This document shows positions 1 through 8,439 of a stretch of 64,000 nucleotides of DNA, piece by piece. A program made the position numbers and the translations under genes. Source of the DNA: an uncultured Anaerolineae bacterium (GTDB lineage Bacteria; Chloroflexota; Anaerolineae; J036; Brachytrichaceae). The notes under the pieces were generated by a model. That model ran no database searches, had not been told where the DNA came from, and was given only the letters and a program-made list of their open reading frames with translations. How positions within the stretch are numbered: the stretch's first letter is position 1; each line of letters starts with the position of its first letter. The stretch is from contig CALGMA010000020.1 of the NCBI GenBank assembly GCA_937959265.1, forward strand, positions 82,473 through 146,472, given 5' to 3'.

Positions 1-788
1 GGTGCGAGGCTCTCGCCGGCGCGCCGCAGATCTTCGGCCTGCTGTTGGGCGGCTTGGTCGTTCAACGCGTCGAGCTGCGACTGTGCCTCGTTGATCGCGG
101 CCAGTGCTTCCTCCGGGGTGATGTTTGGGTCTTCCAGCTTGCGGCGCGCCTCGTCTAGCGCCTGGATAGCAGCCTGCTTTTGTGCATCGCTCAGCGCCGA
201 GTGCTCGATCATCTGTTTGGCCTGCTCTAGTTGCTCGATCTGTTGTGCGATCGTCTGGCGCAGTTGCTCACGCTGAGCCAACACTTGCTGTTGCGGGTTG
301 GGCAGGAGGATAGCGATGACCAAGGCGATTAGGAAGACGAGCGAGACGATAGCGTCGCGTCGCGAGACGCACAGCGGCATGAGCTTGCGCGCGTCCACGC
401 TTTCGATGACGCGATCAGCGTCCCGGCGCTGTATGTTGCGGATCAAATCGTTCCTGACGCTAAGGTTGCCTTCGCTGATCTCGAGTGCGGTGGAAGTCCG
501 CTCCTGCAGGCCGAAGCGTTGATCGAAGGTGCGCGCCCACTGCATCGGTGGCGTGCGCGCATGCCGCAGCCATGGATAGACGAGCGCACCCATCAGGCCG
601 GTGACGGCCAGCGCGATGGACAACCCGATGAGCGTCGCCGTGCTCATGAGTGGGAACACGCGTGAAGCAAGGGCGATCAGCAGGGCGATGCCCAAGCCGC
701 ATGCCAGCCCGAAAAAGACCAGGCCGACGCTGTGTTGCAGGCGCGCCCGACGCGACCACGCCCGGATACTTTCTTTCAGTTCATCCAT
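1..788 (-). CDS. Membrane-anchored coiled-coil protein, partial (C-terminus outside window)
   Basis: This open frame reads on the minus strand from ATG at 788 to the window edge; the ORF track shows only its shadows. I translated it by eye: it starts MDELKESIRAW and runs about 262 codons without a stop. It has two hydrophobic stretches near residues 20-45 and 50-72. A soluble segment follows, then a third membrane span ending in ILLPNPQQQ near residue 155. After that comes a long Gln/Glu/Ala-rich helical region typical of a coiled coil (QREQLRQTIAQQIEQLEQ). It lies 55 bp downstream of the DUF454 gene on the same strand, so the two are probably co-transcribed. I do not recognise the family; the layout suggests a membrane-tethered structural or envelope protein. 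Confidence 0.7.
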   Translation of the reverse strand, partial: MDELKESIRAWSRRARLQHSVGLVFFGLACGLGIALLIALASRVFPLMSTATLIGLSIALAVTGLMGALVYPWLRHARTPPMQWARTFDQRFGLQERTSTALEISEGNLSVRNDLIRNIQRRDADRVIESVDARKLMPLCVSRRDAIVSLVFLIALVIAILLPNPQQQVLAQREQLRQTIAQQIEQLEQAKQMIEHSALSDAQKQAAIQALDEARRKLEDPNITPEEALAAINEAQSQLDALNDQAAQQQAEDLRRAGESLA

Positions 789-843
789 CGTCCTCGCCGG
801 CGCATCAACGCGGTGGCGATATCCTCCTTCATCATCCCACACT

Positions 844-1260
844 TCATCTGCTGCGCTGCTCGCCGGTGCCGCTCAGCCATTCGATGCACCGGCGTGCCCA
901 TACGAATGGCCGCTCTTGACGTGCCCCTAGCAGACTCATCACGCTTCTGATGACGTGGTTGTGACTTACCCAGTTCCGCACACGCGCCGAACTGCGGGCG
1001 AAGCAGAAAAGTGCGACCAGCGCGAATGGCCACACCGGCATGATCGGCGTAATCGCGCCGATGCCGGCCAGGCCCAGCGCACCGAATCCGGCGAAGACCA
1101 CCAGCGTGCGCTTGACGGGATGCGTGACCGGCGTGATGTAAATCGGCTGGTGGTTCGCCGGGTCGGTGTGATGCTTGATCTCGCGCATCAGCTCGCCGAA
1201 GAGCTGTTCGATCGGATGTTGCTTTCTGGTAACTCGCTTGCGATCCTCGCTCATCTTCAT
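844..1260 (-). CDS. DUF454 (YbaN-like) inner-membrane protein
   Basis: The protein has 138 residues. The hydrophobic core FAGFGALGLAGIGAITPIMP followed by WPFALVALFCFARSS is the hallmark of DUF454/YbaN proteins, small inner-membrane proteins of unknown function. The family's usual length is about 120-140 residues. The ORF track starts this frame at 1536, but that extension is basic, low-complexity and overlaps the neighbouring gene. I therefore take ATG 1260 (or ATG 1254, MSEDRKR). It sits between the unknown gene at 1317-1976 and the coiled-coil gene, all on the minus strand with 55-56 bp gaps, so a three-gene operon is likely. An N-terminal basic stretch of about 40 residues precedes the first membrane segment. 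Confidence 0.7.
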   Translation of the reverse strand: MKMSEDRKRVTRKQHPIEQLFGELMREIKHHTDPANHQPIYITPVTHPVKRTLVVFAGFGALGLAGIGAITPIMPVWPFALVALFCFARSSARVRNWVSHNHVIRSVMSLLGARQERPFVWARRCIEWLSGTGEQRSR

Positions 1261-1316
1261 CCAAACACTCGCACGTTCCTGTGAACGTCTGCTGAGAGAA
1301 CGCTTGGCCGCTCTAC

Positions 1317-1976
1317 TTAGCTTAGCAAGTCGGGATGAGAATCCGGTGAGAGTGGGAAGGTGCGCACGGCCATCCAGCATTGTCCGTCGCGGTAGTCGTA
1401 GTACTTCGTGCGCAGCAGGGTCAGGCGCGACGATGCCAGCCCACCGGTCAGCAACGCATTGTGCAGCCGGATCGAGCGATAGTAATGCGGTGATAGCTCG
1501 CTCACTGCTGCTGTATGGCGTGGGCTGGTTCGCCAATGCTCGATGCCCTCCATGCTGCGCATCATGACCAGGTTAGCCCAGTTGCCATCGGGCAGTTGCA
1601 TAGAGCTGTAGCTGAGCAGGTAAGGCTGATCGGTCAGTTCGACGATGAGCGCGTCGTCTACTTCCTCCATCTCCTGCACGAATGATGGAGCGAGGGCGGC
1701 GCGCTTCTGACCACAGAAGCCCACCACAGCCAGTGCTTGGGCGTCCAGGAGCGTGGTGCGATCGGTGACGATGATGCGGTGCTGGCGTCTGTCCGGCTCG
1801 CGCAGGTAGAGGTGGCTGCCGGCGGCCAATCCGGCGTTGTCTTGTATGATCCGATGCAGGCGTCCGCACATGTATTCCAGCGTGGCCAGGTCGCGCCAAC
1901 TGTGCTCGGGATCGCTGAACGGGCGATCGGGGATATGTTCGGCTGGGTCGAGGTGAATGAAACGGTCGAGTGACAT
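1317..1976 (-). CDS. Unknown protein, possibly a ferredoxin-like alpha/beta-barrel fold
   Basis: The protein has 219 residues and starts at ATG 1976 (MSLDRFIHLDPAEH). The longer track ORF from 2129 overlaps the divergent gene and is rejected. I do not recognise the family. The composition is that of a normal soluble protein, with no signal peptide or membrane span. The segment YSSMQLPDGNWANLVMMRSM, followed by a helix and HYYRSIRLHNALL, recalls dimeric alpha/beta-barrel monooxygenase-like (ABM) proteins, but this is a weak impression. The gene diverges from the FAD/GcvT oxidoreductase at 2037 across a 60-bp shared promoter region, so it may be related to the same metabolism. Confidence 0.6.
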   Translation of the reverse strand: MSLDRFIHLDPAEHIPDRPFSDPEHSWRDLATLEYMCGRLHRIIQDNAGLAAGSHLYLREPDRRQHRIIVTDRTTLLDAQALAVVGFCGQKRAALAPSFVQEMEEVDDALIVELTDQPYLLSYSSMQLPDGNWANLVMMRSMEGIEHWRTSPRHTAAVSELSPHYYRSIRLHNALLTGGLASSRLTLLRTKYYDYRDGQCWMAVRTFPLSPDSHPDLLS

Positions 1977-2000
1977 GGTGCGATTTGAAGTGAGAATGTT

Positions 2001-2029
2001 TTGACTGCTCCTCGTGTTCGGAAAATAAT
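2001..2029 (+). promoter_or_regulatory. Sigma70-type promoter of the FAD/GcvT oxidoreductase gene
   Basis: A -35 box TTGACT (2001-2006) is separated by 17 bp from a -10 box AATAAT (2024-2029). The predicted transcription start falls at about 2036, immediately before the ATG at 2037, so the mRNA would be leaderless. The promoter lies in the divergent intergenic space shared with the 1317-1976 gene. Confidence 0.5.
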
Positions 2030-2036
2030 CTCGCAC

Positions 2037-4553
2037 ATGGAATATCCATCGCGAGTAAGACTCGTCATCGTTGGCGCCGGCATTGTGGGCAGCAGCGCGG
2101 CATACCATCTCACCCGGCTGGGCTGGCACGACATCCTAATTTTGGACAAAGGTGACTTTTTTGAAAACCCCGGTTCCACCTCCCATGCGCCGGGCGGCGT
2201 CGTTGGGCTCAGCCACTCCAGGCTGCTCACCCAGATGGCGCAATACTCGAGCGATCTGTATCGTCGCCTCAAACCCTGGTCCCCGAATCGCAACAGCTTC
2301 AACGCAGTGGGCGGCCTGGAGATCGCGATCTCGCAGCGCCGCCTGAACGACCTGAAGCGGCTGCACGCCGAGGGCAAGAGCTTTGGCGCCGAGTCGCATT
2401 TGCTCTCGCCGCACGAGGCCGCCGCAAAGCTGCCGCTGCTCGACCCGCAACGCATCGCCGGCGCATTGTTCGTGCCCAAGAGCGCCATCATCGCCGGCAC
2501 GCACGTAAACGGCGCGCTGCAGCGCGATGCCGCTGCGACTGGCGGCGCTACGTTCATCGGCCATACCGAGGTGTTGGACATCGAGGTGATGGATGGCCGG
2601 GTCGTCGCCGTCCGCACCAACAATCCTGAGCTGCCGCGCATCGCATGCGAGGCAGTGTTGTTGTGCACCAACATCTGGGGGCCCGTGCTGGGTGACAAGC
2701 TCGGCGTGCCGCTCCCGCTGTTGGCGTTTGAACACCAGTATGTGGTGACCACGCCGGTAGACGCACTGGCGCAGTTCGACCCAAACAACAAGGATCACGA
2801 GATTGTCTTCCCCACGGCCCGCGAGCTAGACTCGGCAATCTATTTCCGCCAGCACTGGAACTGCTACGGCGTGGGCAGCTATTGGCACACGCCCCGGCCG
2901 GTGCGTGCTCAAGATGTGGGCGATAGCGCGCTGCGTCCATTCACGCCGGAGGATTTCAAGAACGCGTGGGCGCAGGTGACGACGCTGCTGCCGGCGTTGT
3001 GTAAAGCGCAACTTTCGCGCGCGTTCAACGGTATGTTTGCCTTTCCTGTGGATGGCATGCCGATCATGGGCGAGGCGAACGTGCGTGGCCTGTGGACCGC
3101 GGTTGGCTCGTGGATCACCCACGCCGGCGGGGTGGGTAAGTCCATCGCAGAGTGGATGACGTACGGTGAAGGCGCGACTGAATGGGATATGCGGCAGGTG
3201 CATCTACACCGCTTCCATCGCTTCCAATCTACACGTGCCTATATTGATGCGATTTGCAACAAGAACTATGCTGAGTTGTACCACATCGTTCATCCACGCC
3301 AGCCGCTCTCGAAGCCGCGCAATATCCGGCTATCTCCCTTTCATGCGCGTTGGCAGGCACTGGGCGCGGTCTTCGCGCCGTTCGCCGGCCTGGAGCTACC
3401 GAACTGGTGCGAAGAGAATGCGCGCCTGCTGGAAAGGTATGACGCGTGTATTCCGGAGCGAACGGGTTGGGCTGCAGAGCACTGGTCGCGCATCCAGGGC
3501 GCTGAGCATCTGGCGACGCGTGAGGGGGTGGCGCTCTTCGACCTCACCGGCCTTTCGATCTTCGAGGTGAGCGGCAAGAGTGCGTTGGCGTTCGTGAATT
3601 GGTTGTGCAGCAACCAGATGAATGTGTTGCCCGGTCGTGTGGTCTATACCTGCTGGCTCACGCCGGTCGGCGGCGTGCGGCGCGATTTGGCAGTCGTGCG
3701 CTTGCGCGAAGACTGTTTCTGGATGTTCGTGGGCGAGGGCACGCGGCCGCAAGACTGGGACTGGGTAGTGCGACAGTGGGAACGCGCCTGCGAGATGTCG
3801 GGCGACTTTGCCGCGGTCGAGCTGAGTGACCTCTCGGACGTCTATGCTGCGCTCGGCCTGTGGGGTCCGAGCGCGCGCCAGGTGTTGTGCAAGGTGACGC
3901 ACGCGGACGTGAGTAATGCGGCCTTCCCATATTTCACTGGCCGTTGGATTGAGATCGGCTATGCGCCGGTATTGGCGCTGCGTGTGTCATATGCCGGCGA
4001 GCTAGGTTGGGAGCTGCACATGCCGGTGGATCAAGCGCTGCAGGTCTGGGATGCGCTGTGGGAGGCCGGCCAGTCCGAAGGCATCATCGGCGCGGGTATG
4101 GGCGCGTTTGACTCGCTGCGCTTGGAGAAAGGTTACCGGCTGTGGGGCGCCGATGTAGATGCTGAGCGCATACCATACGAAGCCGGCCTGGGCTGGACGG
4201 TGAAGCTGGACAAGCCGGCGTTCGTCGGTCGCGAGGCGTGCTTGAAGTTCAAGGCGAACGGTGCGCCGGGCCGGATGTTGCGCTGCTTGACTTTGGACGA
4301 TCCATCGGCAGCGGTGATGGGCATGGAGCCGATCTTCTCCTCCGCGGCGCTGTCCGGCAGCCGTGCCGTTGGCTACGTGACCAGCACCAACTATGGCTAC
4401 AGCGTGGGCAAGCACATCGCCTATGGCTACTTGCCGGCAGCGCATGCGGCGATCGGCTCGAAGGTCACGATCGAGTACTTCGGCGAACGGCTGCCGGCAA
4501 CGGTGAGCGACGACCCGCAATTCGATCCGGCGATGATGCGGCTGAAAGCGTGA
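2037..4553 (+). CDS. FAD-dependent oxidoreductase fused to GcvT-like aminomethyltransferase (dimethylglycine/sarcosine dehydrogenase-like)
   Basis: The protein has 838 residues. The N-terminal half is a DAO-type flavoprotein: Rossmann motif VIVGAGIVGSSAAYHL at residues 8-23, then STSHAPGGVVGLS, where the His matches the position of covalent FAD attachment in dimethylglycine dehydrogenases. From about residue 430 onward it is a GcvT/folate-binding aminomethyltransferase domain, with SYAGELGWELH and SLRLEKGYRLWGAD typical of that fold. Family members oxidatively demethylate N-methyl amines and pass the C1 unit to tetrahydrofolate. The ORF track starts at 2001 (TTG), but ATG 2037 is preferred because it precedes MEYPSRVRLVIVGAG and the predicted promoter occupies 2001-2029. 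It is the first gene of the long + strand run, so an N-methylated or amine-bearing substrate is plausible but unproven. Confidence 0.85.
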   Translation: MEYPSRVRLVIVGAGIVGSSAAYHLTRLGWHDILILDKGDFFENPGSTSHAPGGVVGLSHSRLLTQMAQYSSDLYRRLKPWSPNRNSFNAVGGLEIAISQRRLNDLKRLHAEGKSFGAESHLLSPHEAAAKLPLLDPQRIAGALFVPKSAIIAGTHVNGALQRDAAATGGATFIGHTEVLDIEVMDGRVVAVRTNNPELPRIACEAVLLCTNIWGPVLGDKLGVPLPLLAFEHQYVVTTPVDALAQFDPNNKDHEIVFPTARELDSAIYFRQHWNCYGVGSYWHTPRPVRAQDVGDSALRPFTPEDFKNAWAQVTTLLPALCKAQLSRAFNGMFAFPVDGMPIMGEANVRGLWTAVGSWITHAGGVGKSIAEWMTYGEGATEWDMRQVHLHRFHRFQSTRAYIDAICNKNYAELYHIVHPRQPLSKPRNIRLSPFHARWQALGAVFAPFAGLELPNWCEENARLLERYDACIPERTGWAAEHWSRIQGAEHLATREGVALFDLTGLSIFEVSGKSALAFVNWLCSNQMNVLPGRVVYTCWLTPVGGVRRDLAVVRLREDCFWMFVGEGTRPQDWDWVVRQWERACEMSGDFAAVELSDLSDVYAALGLWGPSARQVLCKVTHADVSNAAFPYFTGRWIEIGYAPVLALRVSYAGELGWELHMPVDQALQVWDALWEAGQSEGIIGAGMGAFDSLRLEKGYRLWGADVDAERIPYEAGLGWTVKLDKPAFVGREACLKFKANGAPGRMLRCLTLDDPSAAVMGMEPIFSSAALSGSRAVGYVTSTNYGYSVGKHIAYGYLPAAHAAIGSKVTIEYFGERLPATVSDDPQFDPAMMRLKA

Positions 4554-4561
4554 AGTGGCGC

Positions 4562-4600
4562 TTGACAGCTCAAGTTCGTCATTGTAGTATTGTCATGACA
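4562..4600 (+). promoter_or_regulatory. Strong promoter plus palindromic operator candidate upstream of the GntR gene
   Basis: TTGACA (4562-4567), a 17-bp spacer and TAGTAT (4585-4590) form a near-consensus promoter. A perfect 10-bp palindrome TGTCATGACA lies at 4591-4600, directly over the predicted transcription start (about 4597). This is the expected position for an autoregulatory GntR/HutC repressor site. Confidence 0.6.
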
Positions 4601-4615
4601 TTACAACAAAGTGAC

Positions 4616-5341
4616 ATGGTGATCGATCGCAATTCCCCTGTTCCGCTCTACTACCAGCTCAAGCAGCAGATGCTGGAGAAGATCGAGAAGGGCGAATGGA
4701 AGCCCGGCGACAGCGTGCCGACCGAGCAGGAGCTACAGCAGAGCTACAACCTCAGCCGGACGACCGTGCGTCAGGCGCTGGCCGAGATGGTGATGGAGGG
4801 CCGGCTGACCCGCCAGCGCGGGCGGGGCACCTACGTCGCCCAGCCCAAGTTCCAACACGACCCGCTGCGCCATCGCGGGATTGGGCAGTATTTGCTGGAG
4901 CAGGGGCTGACGCCCGGCTGGAAGGTGCTTGACGAGCGTCACATCGCTGCGCCGGCTGAAATTGCCGCCTCGCTCTACCTGCCGCGCAACGCGCGCGTGT
5001 ACTGCTTGCAGCGCTTACGCTTGGCCAGCGAAGAGCCGATCGGTTACCTGGTCTCGTATGTGCCCGAGGCGCTGGCCGAGGCGATTGACCGCAGCGCGCT
5101 GGACAAAGGCGGCTCGACCGACTACCTCAAGCGCCTGCCGCAGATGGGCGATTACTGCGTTGAGCGCTCCATCGAAGCAGTCGCGGCTGGCGAGCCGGAG
5201 TCCAAGCTGCTGCGCGTCAAGCGCGGCACGCCGATGCTGTCCATCGAGCGGCTGATCTTGGCGCGCGATGGCATGCCGATTGAATTTTTGAGGGCGCGCT
5301 ATCGCGGCGACCGCATGAAATACCAAATCAATTGCTCATGA
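4616..5341 (+). CDS. GntR/HutC-family transcriptional regulator
   Basis: The protein has 241 residues. The N-terminal winged helix-turn-helix spans about residues 5-72 (LYYQLKQQMLEKIEKGEWKP, then PTEQELQQSYNLSRTTVRQAL and the wing GRLTRQRGRGTYVA). A UTRA effector-binding domain follows (GIGQYLLEQGLTPGWKVLDE ... GTPMLSIERLILARDGMPIEF), which places it in the HutC subfamily. The track ORF beginning at 4238 is an overlapping extension. ATG 4616 is chosen because the predicted promoter leaves a 19-nt leader before it; ATG 4595 (MTLQQSD) is the alternative. Its TGA overlaps the next ATG (ATGA at 5338), so it heads or belongs to the downstream operon and probably controls it in response to a small molecule of the pathway. 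Confidence 0.9.
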   Translation: MVIDRNSPVPLYYQLKQQMLEKIEKGEWKPGDSVPTEQELQQSYNLSRTTVRQALAEMVMEGRLTRQRGRGTYVAQPKFQHDPLRHRGIGQYLLEQGLTPGWKVLDERHIAAPAEIAASLYLPRNARVYCLQRLRLASEEPIGYLVSYVPEALAEAIDRSALDKGGSTDYLKRLPQMGDYCVERSIEAVAAGEPESKLLRVKRGTPMLSIERLILARDGMPIEFLRARYRGDRMKYQINCS

Positions 5342-5817
5342 ATCGGACGGCTAATGCGCAGCTTGTAAACATGACCATGCGAGACTACGGCACACCGCAA
5401 CTCAAGCCCTATCAGTGCTTCATGGGGCGTTGGGAGGGCTTGTGCAAGACCTTCGGCCCGGACGGCGTGTTCATCGAGTCCACCGCCGTGCACATGGACG
5501 TGTACTGGACAGCCGAGGACACATGGCATCTGCACGAGGATTTCGAGAACCTCTACGGCATCGGCCGGCAGGTGTATGACAGCGACTTCCGCGTTGTGGG
5601 CAAGAACTGCTATGCGGAGAACGATCTGATCAAAGTCGTCGGCACCGAGCTTACGCCCTACAACTACAACTTCATCATTGATAGCGCCGTCACCCAGTCC
5701 ATCGTCTTCAACAACCATTACTTCCTCGACCCCAACACGCGCCGGATCATCACGCACAAAATGCGCGACGGCAAGACAACCGTCTTCCAGATACAGGATT
5801 TCGTCCGAGTCGGCTAG
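5338..5817 (+). CDS. Lipocalin-like (DUF3598-like) single-domain protein
   Basis: The protein has 159 residues, is all-beta in character and carries no signal peptide. It opens its barrel with FMGRWEGLCKTFGPDGVFIE, the G-x-W plus D-x-x-G pattern also seen at the start of the larger lipocalin-like proteins in this cluster. It continues with alternating hydrophobic strands (TWHLHEDFENLYGIG, YNYNFIIDSAVTQSIVFNNHYF). The fold suggestion (calycin/lipocalin, similar to cyanobacterial DUF3598 proteins) is inference from pattern only. The start ATG overlaps the stop of the GntR gene as ATGA, implying translational coupling. TTG 5332 in the track is not needed. The role is unknown; binding of a hydrophobic substrate is the natural guess. 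Confidence 0.6.
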   Translation: MNRTANAQLVNMTMRDYGTPQLKPYQCFMGRWEGLCKTFGPDGVFIESTAVHMDVYWTAEDTWHLHEDFENLYGIGRQVYDSDFRVVGKNCYAENDLIKVVGTELTPYNYNFIIDSAVTQSIVFNNHYFLDPNTRRIITHKMRDGKTTVFQIQDFVRVG

Positions 5818-5840
5818 GCCAAAGTCTGTCAACGCAAGCC

Positions 5841-6653
5841 ATGATCGTCCAGTCTGCTCCCCTCGGTTCGCCGCACTTCGTGATCACCCAGGTGGATCAC
5901 GCGCGGTTCAGCGGGCAATTTGCGCGCGCGTTTGGCAATTCGCGATTCGCCGCGCCGCAGCCGCATGAACTGATGGCCTATGTGACGGCGCATCACGACG
6001 AGGGGTGGGCTGCGGTGGACGCTGCGCCGAAGCACGACCCGCGCACCGGTCTGCCTTATCACCTGACGCAAACGCCGATGCCCGACCTGCTGCGCACCGG
6101 CGCCGGCTCGCCCGATTTCAACCAGCGTCATCATCCCTTCTGCGGGCTGCTCTCCTCGATGCATACCTACGGCCTATATCACGGCCGATATGGCCTGAGC
6201 GACAAAATCGTTATCAACATGGTGCCGCCGGAATATCAAGCAGACGCGCGGCGCATGTTGCAGGGTGAGCTGGAGCGCCAAGCATCGCTGAAGGCGCAAC
6301 TCCGCAGCCATCCCGAGACGGCTAAGTGGGCGAGCGACGCATTCCTGTTCCGTTGCTACAAGCTGTTGCAGTTCTTCGACATGCTCGCCCTCTATTTCAA
6401 CACGACTCATGTCACCCAGCGATTACCGGCGACGCTGACGCATGTGCCGGCCGGTCCGAATGACGACGTAGACATCACGATCACGCCCGTCGGCGATGCC
6501 TACGCGCTCTCGCCTTTTCCGTTTGCCGAGAGCGGCATGACCTTCTGGTGCGAGGGGCGCTATCTCAGCCCACGCGCCGAAGAGACCGATTGGGGTGCCG
6601 TGATGCGCGAGACGCCATGCGAGCGCGAAACGGTGAAATTGATCGCGCAGTGA
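5841..6653 (+). CDS. DUF3891 family protein
   Basis: The protein has 270 residues, is soluble and His-rich. It contains the DUF3891-like sequences FVITQVDHARFSGQFARAFG near the N-terminus, AYVTAHHDEGW near residue 50 and LLSSMHTYGLYHGRYG near residue 110. The conserved HHDEGW and spaced His residues look like metal or substrate ligands in a mostly helical fold. The function of the family is unknown to me. It starts 24 bp after the previous gene and lies inside the same co-directional run, so it probably acts in the same pathway. The C-terminal 60 residues are more beta-like (DVDITITPVGDAYALSPFPF). Confidence 0.65.
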   Translation: MIVQSAPLGSPHFVITQVDHARFSGQFARAFGNSRFAAPQPHELMAYVTAHHDEGWAAVDAAPKHDPRTGLPYHLTQTPMPDLLRTGAGSPDFNQRHHPFCGLLSSMHTYGLYHGRYGLSDKIVINMVPPEYQADARRMLQGELERQASLKAQLRSHPETAKWASDAFLFRCYKLLQFFDMLALYFNTTHVTQRLPATLTHVPAGPNDDVDITITPVGDAYALSPFPFAESGMTFWCEGRYLSPRAEETDWGAVMRETPCERETVKLIAQ

Positions 6654-6704
6654 AGCAGGATACAAGAAGCTAAGCAGGAAGCGCAAAGCTAAGCGCTTGA
6701 ACCG

Positions 6705-7586
6705 ATGACGCTTTCACTCTTCGGCCAGTGGATTGGCAACGCCGAGGTGTTCGCCGGCGATGGCCGCTTCGTTGGGAACGGCATGGACATGCGTCGCGTC
6801 CAGCAGGTGGACGATTGCCGTGCGCGCATTGATGTCGCGTTCATCGGCCCGTTTAAGGTCAGCGGCCACTACTTCATCCGCGACCGCGGCGATCATCGCA
6901 TTTACGAGGGGCCGGTCAACGTCGGCTATGCCGAGACGCTGTGTGAGGGCGTGGTGGATGCGCATGCCTACTGGCCGGCGCTGGGTCTGAGCCAGCGCTT
7001 CATGCTGGCCGTGTTGCCCGACGGCGATACCCAGGCGTCCCTTGCCCTGATGTCGCGCGGCGATCAACTGGTCTATGTCGTGGTCGGCCAGAACCGGCGC
7101 GTGGTTGGCGAGGCGGGATTGCCGGAGCTGGTGTGCGGCACGTCGCTTGACCTGGCCGATGACCCCACGGCTGGCCGCTCGGTGATGCTCCTGCATCGCC
7201 AAGGCGCTTGGCAGGGAGAGCTGATTGCATTGGATGCGCAGCGTCGCCTGACCGGACGGGTGGCCTATTGTGAATCGTTCTTCGCCGATGGCCGCGTCGT
7301 GATGGAGGGTGGGCGTTTCGACCCGACGCGCCGTGAGTTCTGCCTGAAAACCAACGGCTGGCAGGCCTGGACGACGCCTGATTGTGAGGTCGCCGGCAGT
7401 TGCGGCCTGGCCGGCGGACGCGCTTCTCACGGCTATTTCCATCATCTGCCGGTTCAGTTGCGCGTCTGGCGCCGCGAAGTCGTCACGCTCGACGGGACGC
7501 GCAAGGTGTTGCTGCAGCATTGGTATCGCGGCGGGGAGCGCATCGGCAGCGAGTTCGGCGTGCTCGCGTTCAGCCCTGGAGGATGA
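6705..7586 (+). CDS. Tandem lipocalin-like protein, unknown function (paralogue 1)
   Basis: The protein has 293 residues. Each half begins with a similar strand: LFGQWIGNAEVFAGDGRFVG at residue 5 and GAWQGELIALDAQRRLTGRV near residue 166. This suggests two duplicated lipocalin-like barrels. It contains YEGPVNVGY, a variant of the GPD motif shared with the neighbouring proteins. No signal peptide, membrane span or obvious catalytic triad is visible. It is followed after 3 bp by a second protein of the same style, and the pair precedes the first Rieske-like gene. I do not recognise a characterised homologue; similarity to DUF3598 is a pattern-based impression. Confidence 0.6.
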   Translation: MTLSLFGQWIGNAEVFAGDGRFVGNGMDMRRVQQVDDCRARIDVAFIGPFKVSGHYFIRDRGDHRIYEGPVNVGYAETLCEGVVDAHAYWPALGLSQRFMLAVLPDGDTQASLALMSRGDQLVYVVVGQNRRVVGEAGLPELVCGTSLDLADDPTAGRSVMLLHRQGAWQGELIALDAQRRLTGRVAYCESFFADGRVVMEGGRFDPTRREFCLKTNGWQAWTTPDCEVAGSCGLAGGRASHGYFHHLPVQLRVWRREVVTLDGTRKVLLQHWYRGGERIGSEFGVLAFSPGG

Positions 7587-7589
7587 GCG

Positions 7590-8438
7590 ATGGCAGGCGA
7601 CGCCTTTCTTGGCTGCTGGCGGGTGACCGAGTATGTCTTTGACGACCTCGGCGCGCTTGTCGGCGTGAATTATCAGCAGCGCGAGCTGGAGCGCCTCGAT
7701 GAATCGCGTATCCGAGTGACGCAGCGCTGTCAACCGGACGCTATGTTGGCGCGGCATCCCATGGCGGCCTTCGCCGGCGAATGGGTCTTCGATCTCGCGC
7801 TCGAAGGCCGGACGCGTCGCTATCTCGGGCCGGACGTAGTGGGCGCCGCGGCGAGCTGGGGCAACAACGCGATGACCGGCCGCGGCGTTTGGCCGCGCTT
7901 CGGCCACAACTTCGTTTCGTGGTCGGTGATGCTGACCCCGCGACGGCAGTTGACCGGCGGGCGATTCTTCCGCGCCGGCGCGTGCATGGCGCACATCATC
8001 GGCGTCGGGCAGGCGCTGGCGCCCACAGACGAGTCGGCGGGTTATCCCTCGCTCGATCTCGCGGCCCGTCCGGAATCATTCGCGCGCGAATGGCGCGGCG
8101 CGCGGACGCGCTTTGACGCCGGGGGTGATTGCCTGGGCGAGGAGCCGTTAGCGCGCCGCTATCACGCGAACGGTTGGCGCGAGGACGATTGGCCGGTGGA
8201 GTGGACGGCCTGCGGCGATTATCTGCGCGTCGCTGGGTTCGGCCTGGATGCTGTGGCCCGGCGGGTGGGTCCGTCGTTCGAGCTGGAGGGCGCGCTGGCC
8301 AGCGGCGCCCAGGTCTCTATGCTCGAGGTCGTGGATGCGACGACGCGGACGCTGACCGGCATCCATCGCGTGATCGAAGCGGAACGCTTGCAGCGCGTGG
8401 CGGTGATCCGGCTAGGCGCTGTTGTGGAGGGAGAGTGA
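7590..8438 (+). CDS. Tandem lipocalin-like protein, unknown function (paralogue 2)
   Basis: The protein has 282 residues. The N-terminal half starts FLGCWRVTEYVFDDLGALVG and includes YLGPDVVGAAASWGNNAM. The second half restarts with FAREWRGARTRFDAGGDCLG near residue 157. The internal duplication and the GPDxxG motif match the proteins at 6705-7586 and 12490-13443. It has no signal sequence. The start follows the previous stop by 3 bp with GGAGGATGAGCG upstream, a good ribosome-binding site. Its stop is just before the ATG of the Rieske-like gene at 8440, so the two are almost certainly co-translated. The function is unknown; association with an oxygenase suggests substrate binding or an isomerase/lyase step. 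Confidence 0.6.
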   Translation: MAGDAFLGCWRVTEYVFDDLGALVGVNYQQRELERLDESRIRVTQRCQPDAMLARHPMAAFAGEWVFDLALEGRTRRYLGPDVVGAAASWGNNAMTGRGVWPRFGHNFVSWSVMLTPRRQLTGGRFFRAGACMAHIIGVGQALAPTDESAGYPSLDLAARPESFAREWRGARTRFDAGGDCLGEEPLARRYHANGWREDDWPVEWTACGDYLRVAGFGLDAVARRVGPSFELEGALASGAQVSMLEVVDATTRTLTGIHRVIEAERLQRVAVIRLGAVVEGE

Positions 8439-8439
8439 C

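Noticed and set aside
776-1264. 162-residue ORF over the DUF454 gene
   Set aside because: The alternative frame contains the DUF454 hydrophobic signature; this one is charged and low-complexity.
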